From Streptomyces natalensis ATCC 27448 (GTDB taxonomy: Bacteria > Actinomycetota > Actinomycetes > Streptomycetales > Streptomycetaceae), in the NCBI RefSeq assembly GCF_000935125.1, contig NZ_JRKI01000026.1, positions 434,001 to 498,000 on the forward strand: a stretch of 64,000 nt of DNA, written 5' to 3'. Below the pieces are notes generated by a model. The model had not been told where the DNA came from. It saw only the letters and a list, made by a program, of their open reading frames with translations, and searched no databases. The position numbers and the translations under genes were made by a program. Positions 1 to 8,445 of this stretch are shown here, one piece after another (the stretch's first letter is position 1; every line of letters begins with the position of its first letter).

Positions 1-557
1 TTCAGCCCGACCAGCTCTTCCCGCAGGGCCGGATCAGCGGTGATGAGGACAGCCTTGAGCTGGTTGATCGCCTGGGTGCGGGCCTTGACTGCCGACCCTT
101 TGGTGAGTTTGTACATCCGGGCGATCTGCACAGGTCCGTCGCCTGATTTGGCGCGGGCACGTGCCCGCCCGCTCAGCACCGCCCGGGCGGCGTTCTGGGC
201 ATCCAAGGGGTCCGACTTGCCACGGAGGCGGCGGTCGGTCCGGTCCGGCCGGTTCACCTCGAACACTTCCACGCCCTGGGTCAGCAAGTAGCGGGACAGA
301 GCGGCTCCGAAGGACCCGGTCCCCTCTACCCCGGCCCGCCGCACCGTGCCCAAGGCGCCGGCCCACGCCAGTAGTCCGCGGTATCCGGCTGCGCTGGCCG
401 GGAACTCTTCGGTGCCGAACACTGCCCCGAGCGGGGAGAGCACGGCAGCCACGTGAGTGTCCCGGTGCGTGTCCACCCCCAGAATCACCTCCCCGGTTGG
501 CCGACGTCGGCGGGCTCGCGGGGCAGGAGACGTACTGGACGTGGTTCGTCTGGGCAT
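1..557 (-). CDS. IS110-family transposase, N-terminal part, cut by window edge
   Basis: Reading the minus strand from the ATG at 557 gives an open frame of about 185 codons that leaves the window. After a basic stretch it shows VILGVDTHRDTHVAAV near residue 25, the start of the IS110/IS1111 DEDD (RuvC-like) domain whose first Asp is catalytic, followed by VEGTGSFG, FEVNRPDR and GKSDPLDA, all standard for the family. IS110 enzymes are usually about 400 aa, so roughly half is visible and I cannot say whether the gene is intact. This family has no classical terminal inverted repeats, and none were seen upstream. Confidence 0.85.
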   Translation of the reverse strand, partial: MPRRTTSSTSPAPRARRRRPTGEVILGVDTHRDTHVAAVLSPLGAVFGTEEFPASAAGYRGLLAWAGALGTVRRAGVEGTGSFGAALSRYLLTQGVEVFEVNRPDRTDRRLRGKSDPLDAQNAARAVLSGRARARAKSGDGPVQIARMYKLTKGSAVKARTQAINQLKAVLITADPALREELVGL

Positions 558-1108
558 GCCCGTGCACCTTCCGGTCCGATGGCTCATCGCGTTGCCGGCA
601 CCGGGCCGCGTCGGGCGGTCAGAATTGTGATGACGCCTGATTGATCGGCAAGCCCCTATCGAGACACACCTCGCCGCCCGGTACTGGCAACGCACCATCC
701 CCGGCCAACAGTCGACACTGTGTGATACGGACACTCCGGTCAAACGTCTCATGAGTCAGACCCCGGACCCGGGACAGCGCCCACCGAGTCTCCTGCCCAA
801 CACGACGCATCAAAAGCTGTGTTCAATCCCGACCGCCGGCGGCGGCCATCCGACAACTGGCGACCGCTGGCGACAGCGACTGCACGCAGTAGAGACAAAA
901 TGGCGGCCGTCAGATCGCAAGGCTCCTGTCGCCGCTGCGCGCAAGGCTCAGGAATCCGGTCAGGTGCTGCGGATGATGAGGGGGTGGCGGCCTGTCCGAC
1001 GGGTCGCTGTCCTCCGACATGGAACCTGGAGCGCGTGCCATCGAACTTGGACTGGCTCCTCACTGCTTCGACCAGGTCGGCCTTCCTCACCACCTAGATG
1101 TGCGACTG
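558..1108. other. Non-coding stretch between transposase and plasmid remnant
   Basis: About 550 bp upstream of the IS110 gene. Frames here are open because of GC content but contain no family motif and no convincing ribosome binding site. It probably holds the IS110 left flank and decayed plasmid DNA. Confidence 0.5.
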
Positions 1109-1438
1109 ACGTACGCCACCAAAAGCGCCGAAGACTCCGGCACCGTAGAACGCTCCCTCGTCTGCGCCCCCTGCGGCGGACGCGGCTACCTGCGCGGCCC
1201 CGACGGCTTGCGCGACCTGTGCGCCAACTGCGAAGGCACCGGACGGGCCGAACCCTTCCCCAACCTCCGCGTGCGGCGCCCCGTCCGCCAGATGATCCAC
1301 ACCGCCTGGGCGCTCGGCCACCTCCCGGAATTCACGGACCTCAAGCTCTGGAAGTGGACCCACATGCCCGGATTCCGCGGCCACTTCTCCACCAAATCCC
1401 GCCGCTACTCCACCACCCTCGATGCCCTACGCGATGTA
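1109..1438 (+). pseudogene. Remnant of a pSAM2-type plasmid replication initiator (RepSA-like), C-terminal part
   Basis: An open stretch of about 110 codons without a start reads TYATKSAEDSG, then two CxxC knuckles (CAPCGGRG and CANCEGTG) and ends with GFRGHFSTKSRRYSTTL. This order is typical of the C-terminal half of replication initiators of Streptomyces integrative and conjugative elements. The N-terminal half is absent. At its 3' end the frame runs directly into a TetR remnant in another frame, so two unrelated genes were fused by deletion. Confidence 0.6.
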
Positions 1439-1937
1439 CGAAGCGATCCGTCCGCTGGAAGCGGAGGGCGTCGAGGAGCTCAGCATGCGCAAGCTCGGCA
1501 CCCGCCTGGGCACGGCTGCCACCTCCCTGCACCGGCACGTGGCCAACAAGGACGAGCTGATCGAGCTGGTCGTGGACGACGTCTACGGCGAACCGGACGT
1601 ACCGACCGTCGTCGACGGGACACGGTGGCGGGCGGCCGTCACCCACGCCGCCACCGAACTGCGGGCAATGACCCTGCGCCACCCGTGGATCGCCCCCGAA
1701 CTGGGCCAGGTCGGCCTCGTCCACCTCGGCCCGAACGCCATGCGGATGTCGTCGGCGCTGCTCGCCCAGTTGACCATCGCGGAACCGGCTGAGTGGGAGG
1801 ACTTGTTCACCCGTGATGTCAACGAGCACGAGGGGCAGTTCGTCCGACCCGCCGACACCGGGGGGGCAGTCGTGGTGGTTCTCCGCGCCTGTACAGGCGC
1901 GAGAGGGCACCAACCGCATCAGCCGCACCATCTCTGA
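1422..1937 (+). pseudogene. Remnant of a TetR-family regulator
   Basis: Begins inside the DNA-binding domain: AEGVEELSMRKLGTRLGT followed by the recognition-helix region AATSLHRHVANKDEL, then VVDDVYGE as in TetR regulators with the TetR_C_1 type ligand domain. The first helix of the HTH and a proper start are missing, replaced by plasmid initiator sequence. The C-terminal part fits the family to about RHPWIAPELG and GPNAMRMSSALLA, then loses similarity and ends at 1937. Unlikely to give a functional repressor. Confidence 0.6.
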
Positions 1938-1964
1938 TTTGCGAAAATGGAGGATGAAAAGGGT

Positions 1965-2723
1965 TCACTGCCCGCGCTCACCAGACGGGGTGGCTGCGAA
2001 CTTGGCTGTTTTTCGGAGCAGGTATACGGACGTGATCGTCACCCATCCGAAGGTGGGTGCAGCGTGAAGGATGAAGCTGTACGCGCCGCCTGCCGACCAG
2101 TGCCCGCCGTTGATGAACACACTGCCGAGAGCGATGAAGTTGGCCAGGGCGGCAACAGCCGCACCCCAGAGCCCTAGAGCGCGCGGAAGGATGGGATTCC
2201 TGCGGTTGGCGACGATGACGGCGATCCACATCATCACCAGCGGGACCAGGGACGAATTGTAGGCCACGTCCATGGTGTCCCAGATGAATGTGATGAACCT
2301 CAGATCCGCCGGCTTGGTCCCAAAGCCACGCTCAAACATGGCGGTGGCACCGAAGAAGCCCATAACGATGACTGACACCCCGGTGGTGAGCACCATACAA
2401 GCGACCATGGTGAGTCCACTTGCTGTGACGCGGCCTGCTTGTCGCATGTACGCGACAGCCAAGTGAATGACGAACACCAGCATGGTTCCCAGGGCTACAC
2501 CCCATAGCAGTGGATCCACTTCGCCAGTATGGTTCCGGAGGACATAGTCGATGTACAATTGCGCGTTTAGACTGTTTTCAGGGTAAGGAAATGTCCCAAG
2601 AGCGATGATGAATACGGTGAGCGCGAACGGGCATAGTCCGAAGAATGCGGCAGCCCGCAGATGTGTGCGCTCGATCGCCCAGGACGCAGACGGGGAAGTC
2701 GGGTCGGTAGCGTTGGATGTCAC
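1965..2723 (-). CDS. Hypothetical integral membrane protein, about six TM helices
   Basis: A 252-aa protein that I do not recognise. I prefer the GTG at 2723 over the one at 2732 because AAAGAGG lies eight nt upstream of it. Hydrophobic segments lie near residues 25-48, 72-94, 103-127, 157-178, 187-209 and 215-240, with short charged loops, so it is a six-TM inner-membrane protein with a short hydrophilic N-terminus. Its base composition is clearly lower in GC than neighbouring genes, and its upstream region is AT-rich, which suggests transfer. It lies at the edge of the diterpenoid cluster, divided from the intact P450 by a P450 remnant. Its role is unknown. A membrane-bound cyclase or a transporter-like protein can be imagined, but nothing in the sequence proves either. 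Confidence 0.7.
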   Translation of the reverse strand: MTSNATDPTSPSASWAIERTHLRAAAFFGLCPFALTVFIIALGTFPYPENSLNAQLYIDYVLRNHTGEVDPLLWGVALGTMLVFVIHLAVAYMRQAGRVTASGLTMVACMVLTTGVSVIVMGFFGATAMFERGFGTKPADLRFITFIWDTMDVAYNSSLVPLVMMWIAVIVANRRNPILPRALGLWGAAVAALANFIALGSVFINGGHWSAGGAYSFILHAAPTFGWVTITSVYLLRKTAKFAATPSGERGQ

Positions 2724-2765
2724 GCGCGTCACCTCTTTCGAATAGAATTAATCTGGGTGTTCTCG

Positions 2766-3123
2766 CTAATTCGTCGACCGTGATCGTGACGGAACCAGCC
2801 ATTCGATCCGGGTGGAATACCGGCCGCGCCAGCCGCCGCTACCGCCGGTGTCCTGGTGCGGGTCGACGTCCAAACCGTTTCTCATCGCCAGCCGGAATTG
2901 GTTGCAGAAGGCGACGCCCTTGTCGACCGTGCGCGCGTCGCAGCAACTGCCACATCAGGTCCGGTTCACGCGCCACGTCCGCGGTCCGCGGCCCGAATCC
3001 GGTTTCCATCAGGTCCCCGTGCTTGGGTGGGGATGCCAGGAATTGGTCGACCTCCGGATTCACGCTCGACCGGAATCCAAGGTCGAATCGTGTCCTGGCG
3101 TACCCCGGAGTGTTCTGCTCCAC
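2766..3123 (-). pseudogene. Cytochrome P450 remnant (N-terminal part, frameshifted)
   Basis: Starts at a GTG (3123) with a good AGGAAGGAGAG ribosome site. It reads EVDQFLASPPKHGDLMETGF and REPDLMWQLLR, which aligns with EFLTSLPAHGDLVEIRL and HPDLMHQVLRD of the intact P450 just downstream. One base is missing after WQLLR. In the shifted frame the similarity continues (ARTVDKGVAFCNQFR against KLFDKGGAFFEQMRR) and then stops. The I-helix, ExxR and heme loop are absent. This is the decayed head of a second P450 of the same subfamily. Confidence 0.75.
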
Positions 3124-3194
3124 ATTGCTCTCCTTCCTCACGGCTGCATGTCAGGAGGCTGCTCAGCGCCACCGCGCGGTGGCGTGACCTCGGG

Positions 3195-4523
3195 TCAGGG
3201 GCAGCGTTTCCGCACACGCAGCCGCAGGGAGTGTGGCCGCAGGCAGGCGCGAGGAAGTGGCCGGACCTCGAGGCCCGGGACGGTGACCAAGCGACAGCGG
3301 CCCACGATGGCCACCAGGACCAAGGTGGCGGTGAGCATGGCGATGTCGTCGCCGATGCACTTGCGGGCGCCGCCACCGAAGGGGGTGAACGCGCCGCGGG
3401 GCAGGTCGGCTTGGCCTGGCAGCCACCGGTCGGGATCGAACTGATCGGGGTTGGCAAACAGGTCGGCCCGGTGGTGAATCAGGTACTGGTTGAGCAGCAG
3501 GATGGTGCCGGCGGGCACCGCGTGCCCGGCCAGCTGGGTGTCGCGGGTGACGTGCCGGGTCTCCAGCCACACTGGTGGGTAGATACGCAGGGCTTCGGTG
3601 AGGACCTGGCGGGTGTAGTTCAGGCGGGGGATGTCGGCGTGGGTGGCGGCGCGTCCGCCCAGCACGGTATCGACCTCGGCGTGCAGGCGCTGTTCCACTT
3701 CGGGGTGGCTGGCCAGCAGGTGCAGGGTCCAGGCCAGCAGGGTCGCGGTGGTCTCGGTCCCGGCGCCGAGGAAGGTGATGATCTGATCGCGGATCTCCTG
3801 GTCGCTCAACGTGTCGCCCTGGTCGTCGCGCGCAGACATCAGCATCGAGAGCATGTCACCGTGGTCTTCACCACCGCGCTGGTACGCGGCGATGATTCGA
3901 AGCGCCAGTTGGTCCAAGCGCGTGATCGCGCGGTCCAGTTGACGGTTGCCCGGAGTGGGAATCCACCGCAGGGTCGCCGGGATGAGCATCCGTCGGAAGA
4001 TCCCGCGGACCACCGCGGTCAGGCAACGATGAACATCGCGGACCTCCTCGCGGGTGAGGGTGGCGCCGAACAAGATCTGGGCGGTGATCTGGGCGGTGGT
4101 CTCGTTCATCGACGCCACGGCGTCGATCACTTGACCGTCGCGCCATGACCGCGAGACCTCGCCGGCCTGCGTGCTGATCGTGGTGGCGTAGCCGGTCAGG
4201 CGATCTGGGGCGAACGCCGGGTGCACCAGTCGCCGTTGGCGCCGATGGTCTTGATGTTCACAGGTTGTCAGGCCGTTTCCCGTCACTCGTCGCATCTGCT
4301 CGAAAAATGCACCGCCTTTGTCGAAGAGTTTCCCGTCGCGGAGCACCTGGTGCATCAGATCCGGGTGGCACACCACCAACACCCGGACAGTCCCGAGCCT
4401 GATTTCGACGAGGTCGCCGTGGGCGGGCAGTGAGGTGAGGAACTCCAGTGGCCGCCGCCCCAACGACACCAGGTGGCCCACCACGGGGATTCGCCCCGGG
4501 GCGACCGGTGGCGTCATGATCAT
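3195..4523 (-). CDS. Cytochrome P450 (pentalenene-oxygenase-like)
   Basis: A 442-aa soluble bacterial P450. The landmarks are present and ordered: substrate-side HRRQRRLVHPAF near residue 93, I-helix AGTETT at 254-259, K-helix EALR at 310-313 and heme loop FGGGARKCIG at 382-391 with Cys389 as thiolate ligand. The sequence type resembles terpene oxygenases such as the pentalenene P450 (PtlI/CYP183), from memory and not from a search. The start is the ATG at 4523, preceded by GAAGGG, and it overlaps the stop of a truncated dxs frame as ATGA. It lies on the opposite strand to the terpene synthase genes 2-9 kb away and is the likely hydroxylase of the diterpene scaffold. It needs a ferredoxin and reductase; none is seen nearby. 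Confidence 0.92.
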   Translation of the reverse strand: MIMTPPVAPGRIPVVGHLVSLGRRPLEFLTSLPAHGDLVEIRLGTVRVLVVCHPDLMHQVLRDGKLFDKGGAFFEQMRRVTGNGLTTCEHQDHRRQRRLVHPAFAPDRLTGYATTISTQAGEVSRSWRDGQVIDAVASMNETTAQITAQILFGATLTREEVRDVHRCLTAVVRGIFRRMLIPATLRWIPTPGNRQLDRAITRLDQLALRIIAAYQRGGEDHGDMLSMLMSARDDQGDTLSDQEIRDQIITFLGAGTETTATLLAWTLHLLASHPEVEQRLHAEVDTVLGGRAATHADIPRLNYTRQVLTEALRIYPPVWLETRHVTRDTQLAGHAVPAGTILLLNQYLIHHRADLFANPDQFDPDRWLPGQADLPRGAFTPFGGGARKCIGDDIAMLTATLVLVAIVGRCRLVTVPGLEVRPLPRACLRPHSLRLRVRKRCP

Positions 4524-4786
4524 TGCTTGCCCTTCACTGATGGCGCTCGTGATCGGGTCACGCTCCTGGAGTGATATGCACCTGGGCGGCGTTGTCGCAG
4601 GGCGATGGTCAGCTCCTCTACCGCGCCCAGGTTCGGGTCCAGATGCCCGCCGCTCGCGCACACGGTCTCGATGAGGGACGCACGGATCTGACCGGCCAGA
4701 GCGGGCAGGTCCTGCCTGGGCAGGGCGCGCAGCGCCTTCGGACTGGTGATGCGGGTCAGCAGGGGGAACTGCTCTTCAAGGACCAC
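4520..4786 (-). pseudogene. Truncated 1-deoxy-D-xylulose-5-phosphate synthase (dxs) N-terminal stub
   Basis: Eighty-eight codons starting near 4786. Residues 7-60 read LLTRITSPKALRALP, then LPALAGQIRASLIETV and SGGHLDPNLG followed by EELTIAL, the characteristic first domain of DXS, the thiamine-diphosphate enzyme that opens the MEP pathway. Similarity ends there and the frame closes after 28 unrelated residues, so no cofactor-binding domain can be made (full DXS is about 620-650 aa). One residue is inserted before ELTIAL compared with the usual motif. The stop TGA overlaps the P450 start as ATGA, so the stub may still serve for translational coupling. A dxs copy in a terpenoid cluster would normally boost isoprenoid supply; here that function is lost. 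Confidence 0.75.
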
Positions 4787-6466
4787 GCACCGGCAGGAGC
4801 CGGGGTACTGGAATTACTGGAAGCAGCACTGGGTGAGGTGGTCATGGTGTCGTCGCGGCGGTGGGCGGGGCGAAGGCGAGAGTCTCGGTGGCGGTGGTGT
4901 GTCCGGTGGCGGTGGTGTGTTCGGTGACGGTGACCGGTCCCAGGCCCCCAAAGCCGTGATGACGTCCTGCACCAGGGCGGGCGGCGCGGACGTCCCGGCC
5001 GAACAGCCTGACCGTTGAGGCTTTCTCGATCCGGTGCGGGCGGATACCGGCCGCGTTCTACGGCGAGAGAGATGCCCGTCCAGCGCGAACCGGCAAACCG
5101 CCGGTGCGCATCCCGAAGGAGCACTGGGGCGCACACGGCACACAACCGGTTCACCACACATAGCACAGGCTGAGTACGCGCTCCACCTGCGTTCCTTCAC
5201 GCCCCGATGCACCCTCGGGAGCGCTGCGCCGAGACTTCTGTCATCTGCTCAAGGACGACACTGTCGCCTCAGCGGAGACCCGGCAGAAGGCAGCCACACT
5301 CCGGGACGACGATGTTCACGGCCACACAGTCAACGAGCAGGTGCAGTTGTGGTTCAAGCCTTCTTCGCCCATGGCCTGTGCCGCCCGACTCCCGTGGCTG
5401 GGCACCGCATACGTGGGCGATGTGCACCGGCCTGCTGTGGTCGGTGAATTCCGTGTCCGCAAGCCGTGCTTGGGTGTTTGGTTGGCTGCCAACCGTGTCG
5501 CTGCTGGCGCGGTGGGCGCCAAGACTTTCCTCGTCCCCTGTCGCCGGCGAGCTCGTACCTCACCGGGACACCTGGCCCGTCGGTACCGCCCTCGCCCGGC
5601 ATCTGGCCGTTGCCCGCGACGGGCGCTGTACCTGGGGCTCGGAGGCGGGCTGCGCGGCGTGGTGGGGAGGGGCCGCCCAGACTGGGACAAAGCCATCGTG
5701 CGCTCCTCCGGTTGAACTGCCCGTTCACCAGGGAGCCTTGCGCGATGGCCTGTCCTTGTTGCGGGAGCAGTCACCGGCATCAGATGCACTCCCGGGGCAG
5801 ACACCCACGCGTTCCCGGCCCTTACCCGGCTACCCCACTCGGCGGGACACCATCGCCGCGGCCGCGGCCAGCACAACCACCAGGGTCCCAGGAATAGATC
5901 TTCCATTCGCACAAGGGGCGCGAGGAGTGTGAGAGTGCTCGCCGTAGGCTCAGTGGCACGTGCAGCGACGGATCAAGTGCGCCGTATGCCCCCCACACGC
6001 CGATCGAACGCGCGCCCCTTGTTTGCAGGTTGATCCCAAGTGGCAATTCTCTGTGCAGGCCGCGCGCTATGGCAGGCGGGGTCCGATATCCGATCATCCC
6101 GTTACGGCAGCTTCTCCTGACGGCGTCGATGGAGCGGCACCAAGCCAAAGCGCCAACCCTGCACTGAGGACGAACAGCGGATAACAGCGACGCGGCATCC
6201 CGGCCGGAAATTGCCGGGTCTGCTGGCGGCGCGGCTGCCTGGCGCAGCGGGGCCGAACGTCGTCCGGGCCCGGATCGTTTCGTATGCGAAAGCGATACGC
6301 CTACGCGGCATGACCGATCACCTCTGCCGGGAACCGCTGTCGCGTGTACGGCACCGGCGCCTCGGTCTCCACCGGCAGTCCGCCCGCGATGACCTCTACC
6401 AAGAACATCGCACCTACCGTCGAGAGCCGGCCAACGCCCACTGTCCGCACCTACTGTGAGGACCAC
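4787..6466. other. 1.7-kb region without a recognisable gene
   Basis: Several long open frames on both strands were read and none contains a known motif or a good start. Near 4895-4935 there is a short imperfect tandem repeat of about 18 bp (unit ggtggcggtggtgtgt). Near 6274 there is a palindrome described separately. The segment separates the minus-strand P450 from the plus-strand biosynthetic genes and may carry both promoters plus decayed DNA. Confidence 0.4.
6274..6296. promoter_or_regulatory. Near-perfect palindrome upstream of the FAD oxidoreductase (possible operator)
   Basis: TTTCG-TATG-CGAAA is a perfect 5+5 inverted repeat. With one bulged base it extends to ATCGTTTCG and CGAAAGCGAT on each side. 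It is relatively AT-rich for this genome and lies about 170 nt before the first gene of the plus-strand terpenoid genes. Such a site fits a dimeric regulator, but its ligand protein is not identified. Confidence 0.35.
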
Positions 6467-7849
6467 ATGACGGGAGCCTTTTCCCTGCCCGCCAACCAGG
6501 CCGTGATGAGGCACGATGGTCGATCGACTGACCCTGTAGGGAACCATGCAGTAGTCCTCGGCGCCGGCATTGGCGGTCTGCTGGCGGCCCGGGTCCTGTC
6601 CGGCTGCTTCGACCGTGTCACCGTAGTGGAGCGCGATGGCGGTGATGGGTTCGGTGCTCGGCGTGGCGTACCACAGGGGCGACATCTGCACGCGCTCCCT
6701 CTGAAGACCTCACAGCTGCTGGAGGAGCTCTTTCCCGGACTGCATGCGGAATATCTTGCCGACGGGGCCGTAACAGCCTCCATGCGAACCCAGTACCGTA
6801 TCGACCTTCACGGCCACACTCTGCACAGGCCGTCCACGAACCAGGACACCATCCTGGCCAGCCGGCCGTTGCTGGAACACCGCATCAAGGAACGCGTCCG
6901 AGATCTGCCCGGCGTCACCCTGCGCACCGGCCTGGAAGCCACTGGCCTGATCGCTCCCGCCGCCACCCGGGTCATCGGAGTGGTCATTACACCCAAGGGG
7001 AGCCGACGGACCGAGTCTCTTCGTGCAGACCTGGTCGTTGATGCGACCGGACGCAGTGCCCGCTCCTTGATCTGGCTGCGAGAGTTGGGGTATTCGCGGC
7101 CACCCGAACAACGTGTGGGCATCTCACTCGCCTACGCGACCCAAGTACTGCGCCTTCCGGTAGATGCCTGCGGCGGCGACCGAGTGATCGCCGTTATCCC
7201 CCATCCGGCTCGGCCCCAGGGGGTCTATTTGGTTGCGAGAGAGGACAACTGCTGGTCACTCACAGCTGTCGGTTACGGCTCTTCCCGCCCCTCCAGCACC
7301 CCTGGGCGGTTCTACGACCTGGTGCACTCGCTTCTGCCTGCAGATGTAGGTTCGGCTCTGGGCGCGGCTGAGCCGGTCGGCGACATCCACCTCATGCAGA
7401 TCCCGCACGTCTTCCGGCGCCGATTTGACCGCCTGTCCCGCTTCCCGGCAGGGCTGCTGGTGATCGGGGACGCGCTCTGCAGCGCCAACCCCGTTTACGC
7501 GGGCGGGATCGGGGCTGCGGCATCCCAGGCAATCCTTCTGGACCGCCATGTACGTCGCGGCCTCGACGGCCTCCAGCGCCGCTTCTTCCGCGACACCGCC
7601 CGCGCGCTCGCCGGTCCCTGGTGGTTCACCGCCGTCTCCGACCTGTCCATGCCCGGCGTGAGCGGTCCTCGGATTCCCGGAAAACGACTGGCCGACTGGT
7701 ATCTGTCACGCCTGGCCGAAGCGGCCGCGCACGACGCTGAACTGACCTCAGCTTTTCTCCAGGTTGCCAGCCTGCTGAGCCCCCCGAGCAGACTGGCTCA
7801 CCCTGCCATCGTCGCCAAGGTCCTCAAGCCTGCTCGCGGCAAGAAGTAG
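6467..7849 (+). CDS. FAD-dependent oxidoreductase/monooxygenase
   Basis: A 460-aa flavoprotein. The ATG at 6467 has GTGAGGA upstream. Residues 28-37 (AVVLGAGIGG) are the Rossmann dinucleotide motif, followed about 25 residues later by acidic VVERD for the adenosine ribose. Near residue 135 RPLLEHRIKERV occurs, as in aromatic-hydroxylase and geranylgeranyl-reductase-like flavoproteins. Around 333 the second FAD motif GDALCSANPVYAGGIG is present. There is no TM segment or signal peptide. It is the first gene of the plus-strand terpenoid run. By family it could hydroxylate, epoxidise or reduce a substrate; the position suggests a tailoring step on the diterpene, or epoxidation of the polyprenyl chain, which I cannot separate from sequence alone. 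Confidence 0.85.
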   Translation: MTGAFSLPANQAVMRHDGRSTDPVGNHAVVLGAGIGGLLAARVLSGCFDRVTVVERDGGDGFGARRGVPQGRHLHALPLKTSQLLEELFPGLHAEYLADGAVTASMRTQYRIDLHGHTLHRPSTNQDTILASRPLLEHRIKERVRDLPGVTLRTGLEATGLIAPAATRVIGVVITPKGSRRTESLRADLVVDATGRSARSLIWLRELGYSRPPEQRVGISLAYATQVLRLPVDACGGDRVIAVIPHPARPQGVYLVAREDNCWSLTAVGYGSSRPSSTPGRFYDLVHSLLPADVGSALGAAEPVGDIHLMQIPHVFRRRFDRLSRFPAGLLVIGDALCSANPVYAGGIGAAASQAILLDRHVRRGLDGLQRRFFRDTARALAGPWWFTAVSDLSMPGVSGPRIPGKRLADWYLSRLAEAAAHDAELTSAFLQVASLLSPPSRLAHPAIVAKVLKPARGKK

Positions 7850-7939
7850 TTCTCAGGGGTGTGTCAGGTTTTTGGTTTGTGGTGTCAGAGCGACTGGGTG
7901 CCGCACCCGTGCGGCACCGCACGACGAGAGGAAGTCATC

Positions 7940-8410
7940 ATGGACGCGATCGAGGCCCGTACCCGGTTCTCGGAGCTGCGCAAGCAGGAGGGCCAGGTCT
8001 CGGCCGCCGAACTCGACGAGATCTGGGCCGCGCTGGACACTGTCCGGCCCGAGGAGATTCTCGGCGAGTGGAAAGGCAGCGAGTTCCACACCGGGCACCC
8101 CCTGAACGGCCAGCACGCTCAGGTGGGGTGGTACGGCAAGACGTTCGTGAGTGTGAGGGACGCGAAGCCGGCGATCTGCCGGAGCGAAAGTGGCGAGCTG
8201 TACTCCAACATCGAGCTCGGCAAGGGCGAGGCCAGCCTGTGGAGCGTCGAATTCCGCGGTGAGGTCACCGCGGCGATGATCTACGACGGGATGCCGGCCT
8301 TGGATCACCTCAAGCGGGTCGACGACACCACCCTCATGGCGATCATGAACGGCAAGGAAGTCCCCGAGGACGGCCCCTTCTTCTACTTCACCCTCGAGCG
8401 CACCGCCTGA
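7940..8410 (+). CDS. GXWXG/DUF4334-domain protein
   Basis: A 156-aa soluble protein starting at the ATG at 7940 with GAGAGGAA upstream. Residues 33-55 contain EILGEWKGSEFHTGH, the GxWxG signature of the first half of the family, and the C-terminal half (GEVTAAMIYDGMPALDHLK) matches the DUF4334 part. The molecular function of the family is not established; a lipocalin-like small-ligand binding fold is plausible. It lies between two redox enzymes of the terpenoid cluster and is spaced 35 nt from the alcohol dehydrogenase, so it is probably co-transcribed. It may bind or present a hydrophobic intermediate, which is an inference from context only. Confidence 0.8.
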   Translation: MDAIEARTRFSELRKQEGQVSAAELDEIWAALDTVRPEEILGEWKGSEFHTGHPLNGQHAQVGWYGKTFVSVRDAKPAICRSESGELYSNIELGKGEASLWSVEFRGEVTAAMIYDGMPALDHLKRVDDTTLMAIMNGKEVPEDGPFFYFTLERTA

Positions 8411-8445
8411 CAGCAGCCCCAGGACGTCGCAGGAAGGATTTCGTC

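Noticed and set aside
751..1560. Long plus-strand frame across the plasmid remnant
   Set aside because: Arg/Pro-rich and motif-free; the real similarity is in another frame.
1965..2723. Membrane-bound terpene cyclase (Pyr4/DmtA1-like) identity
   Set aside because: Only size and TM number are compatible; I could not point to conserved acidic residues of that family.
2856..4148. Long plus-strand frame over the P450
   Set aside because: The minus strand carries all P450 motifs; the plus reading is low-complexity.
5207..5932. A coding sequence of about 240 aa on the plus strand
   Set aside because: No ribosome site, no motif and competing frames equally open; kept as unassigned region.
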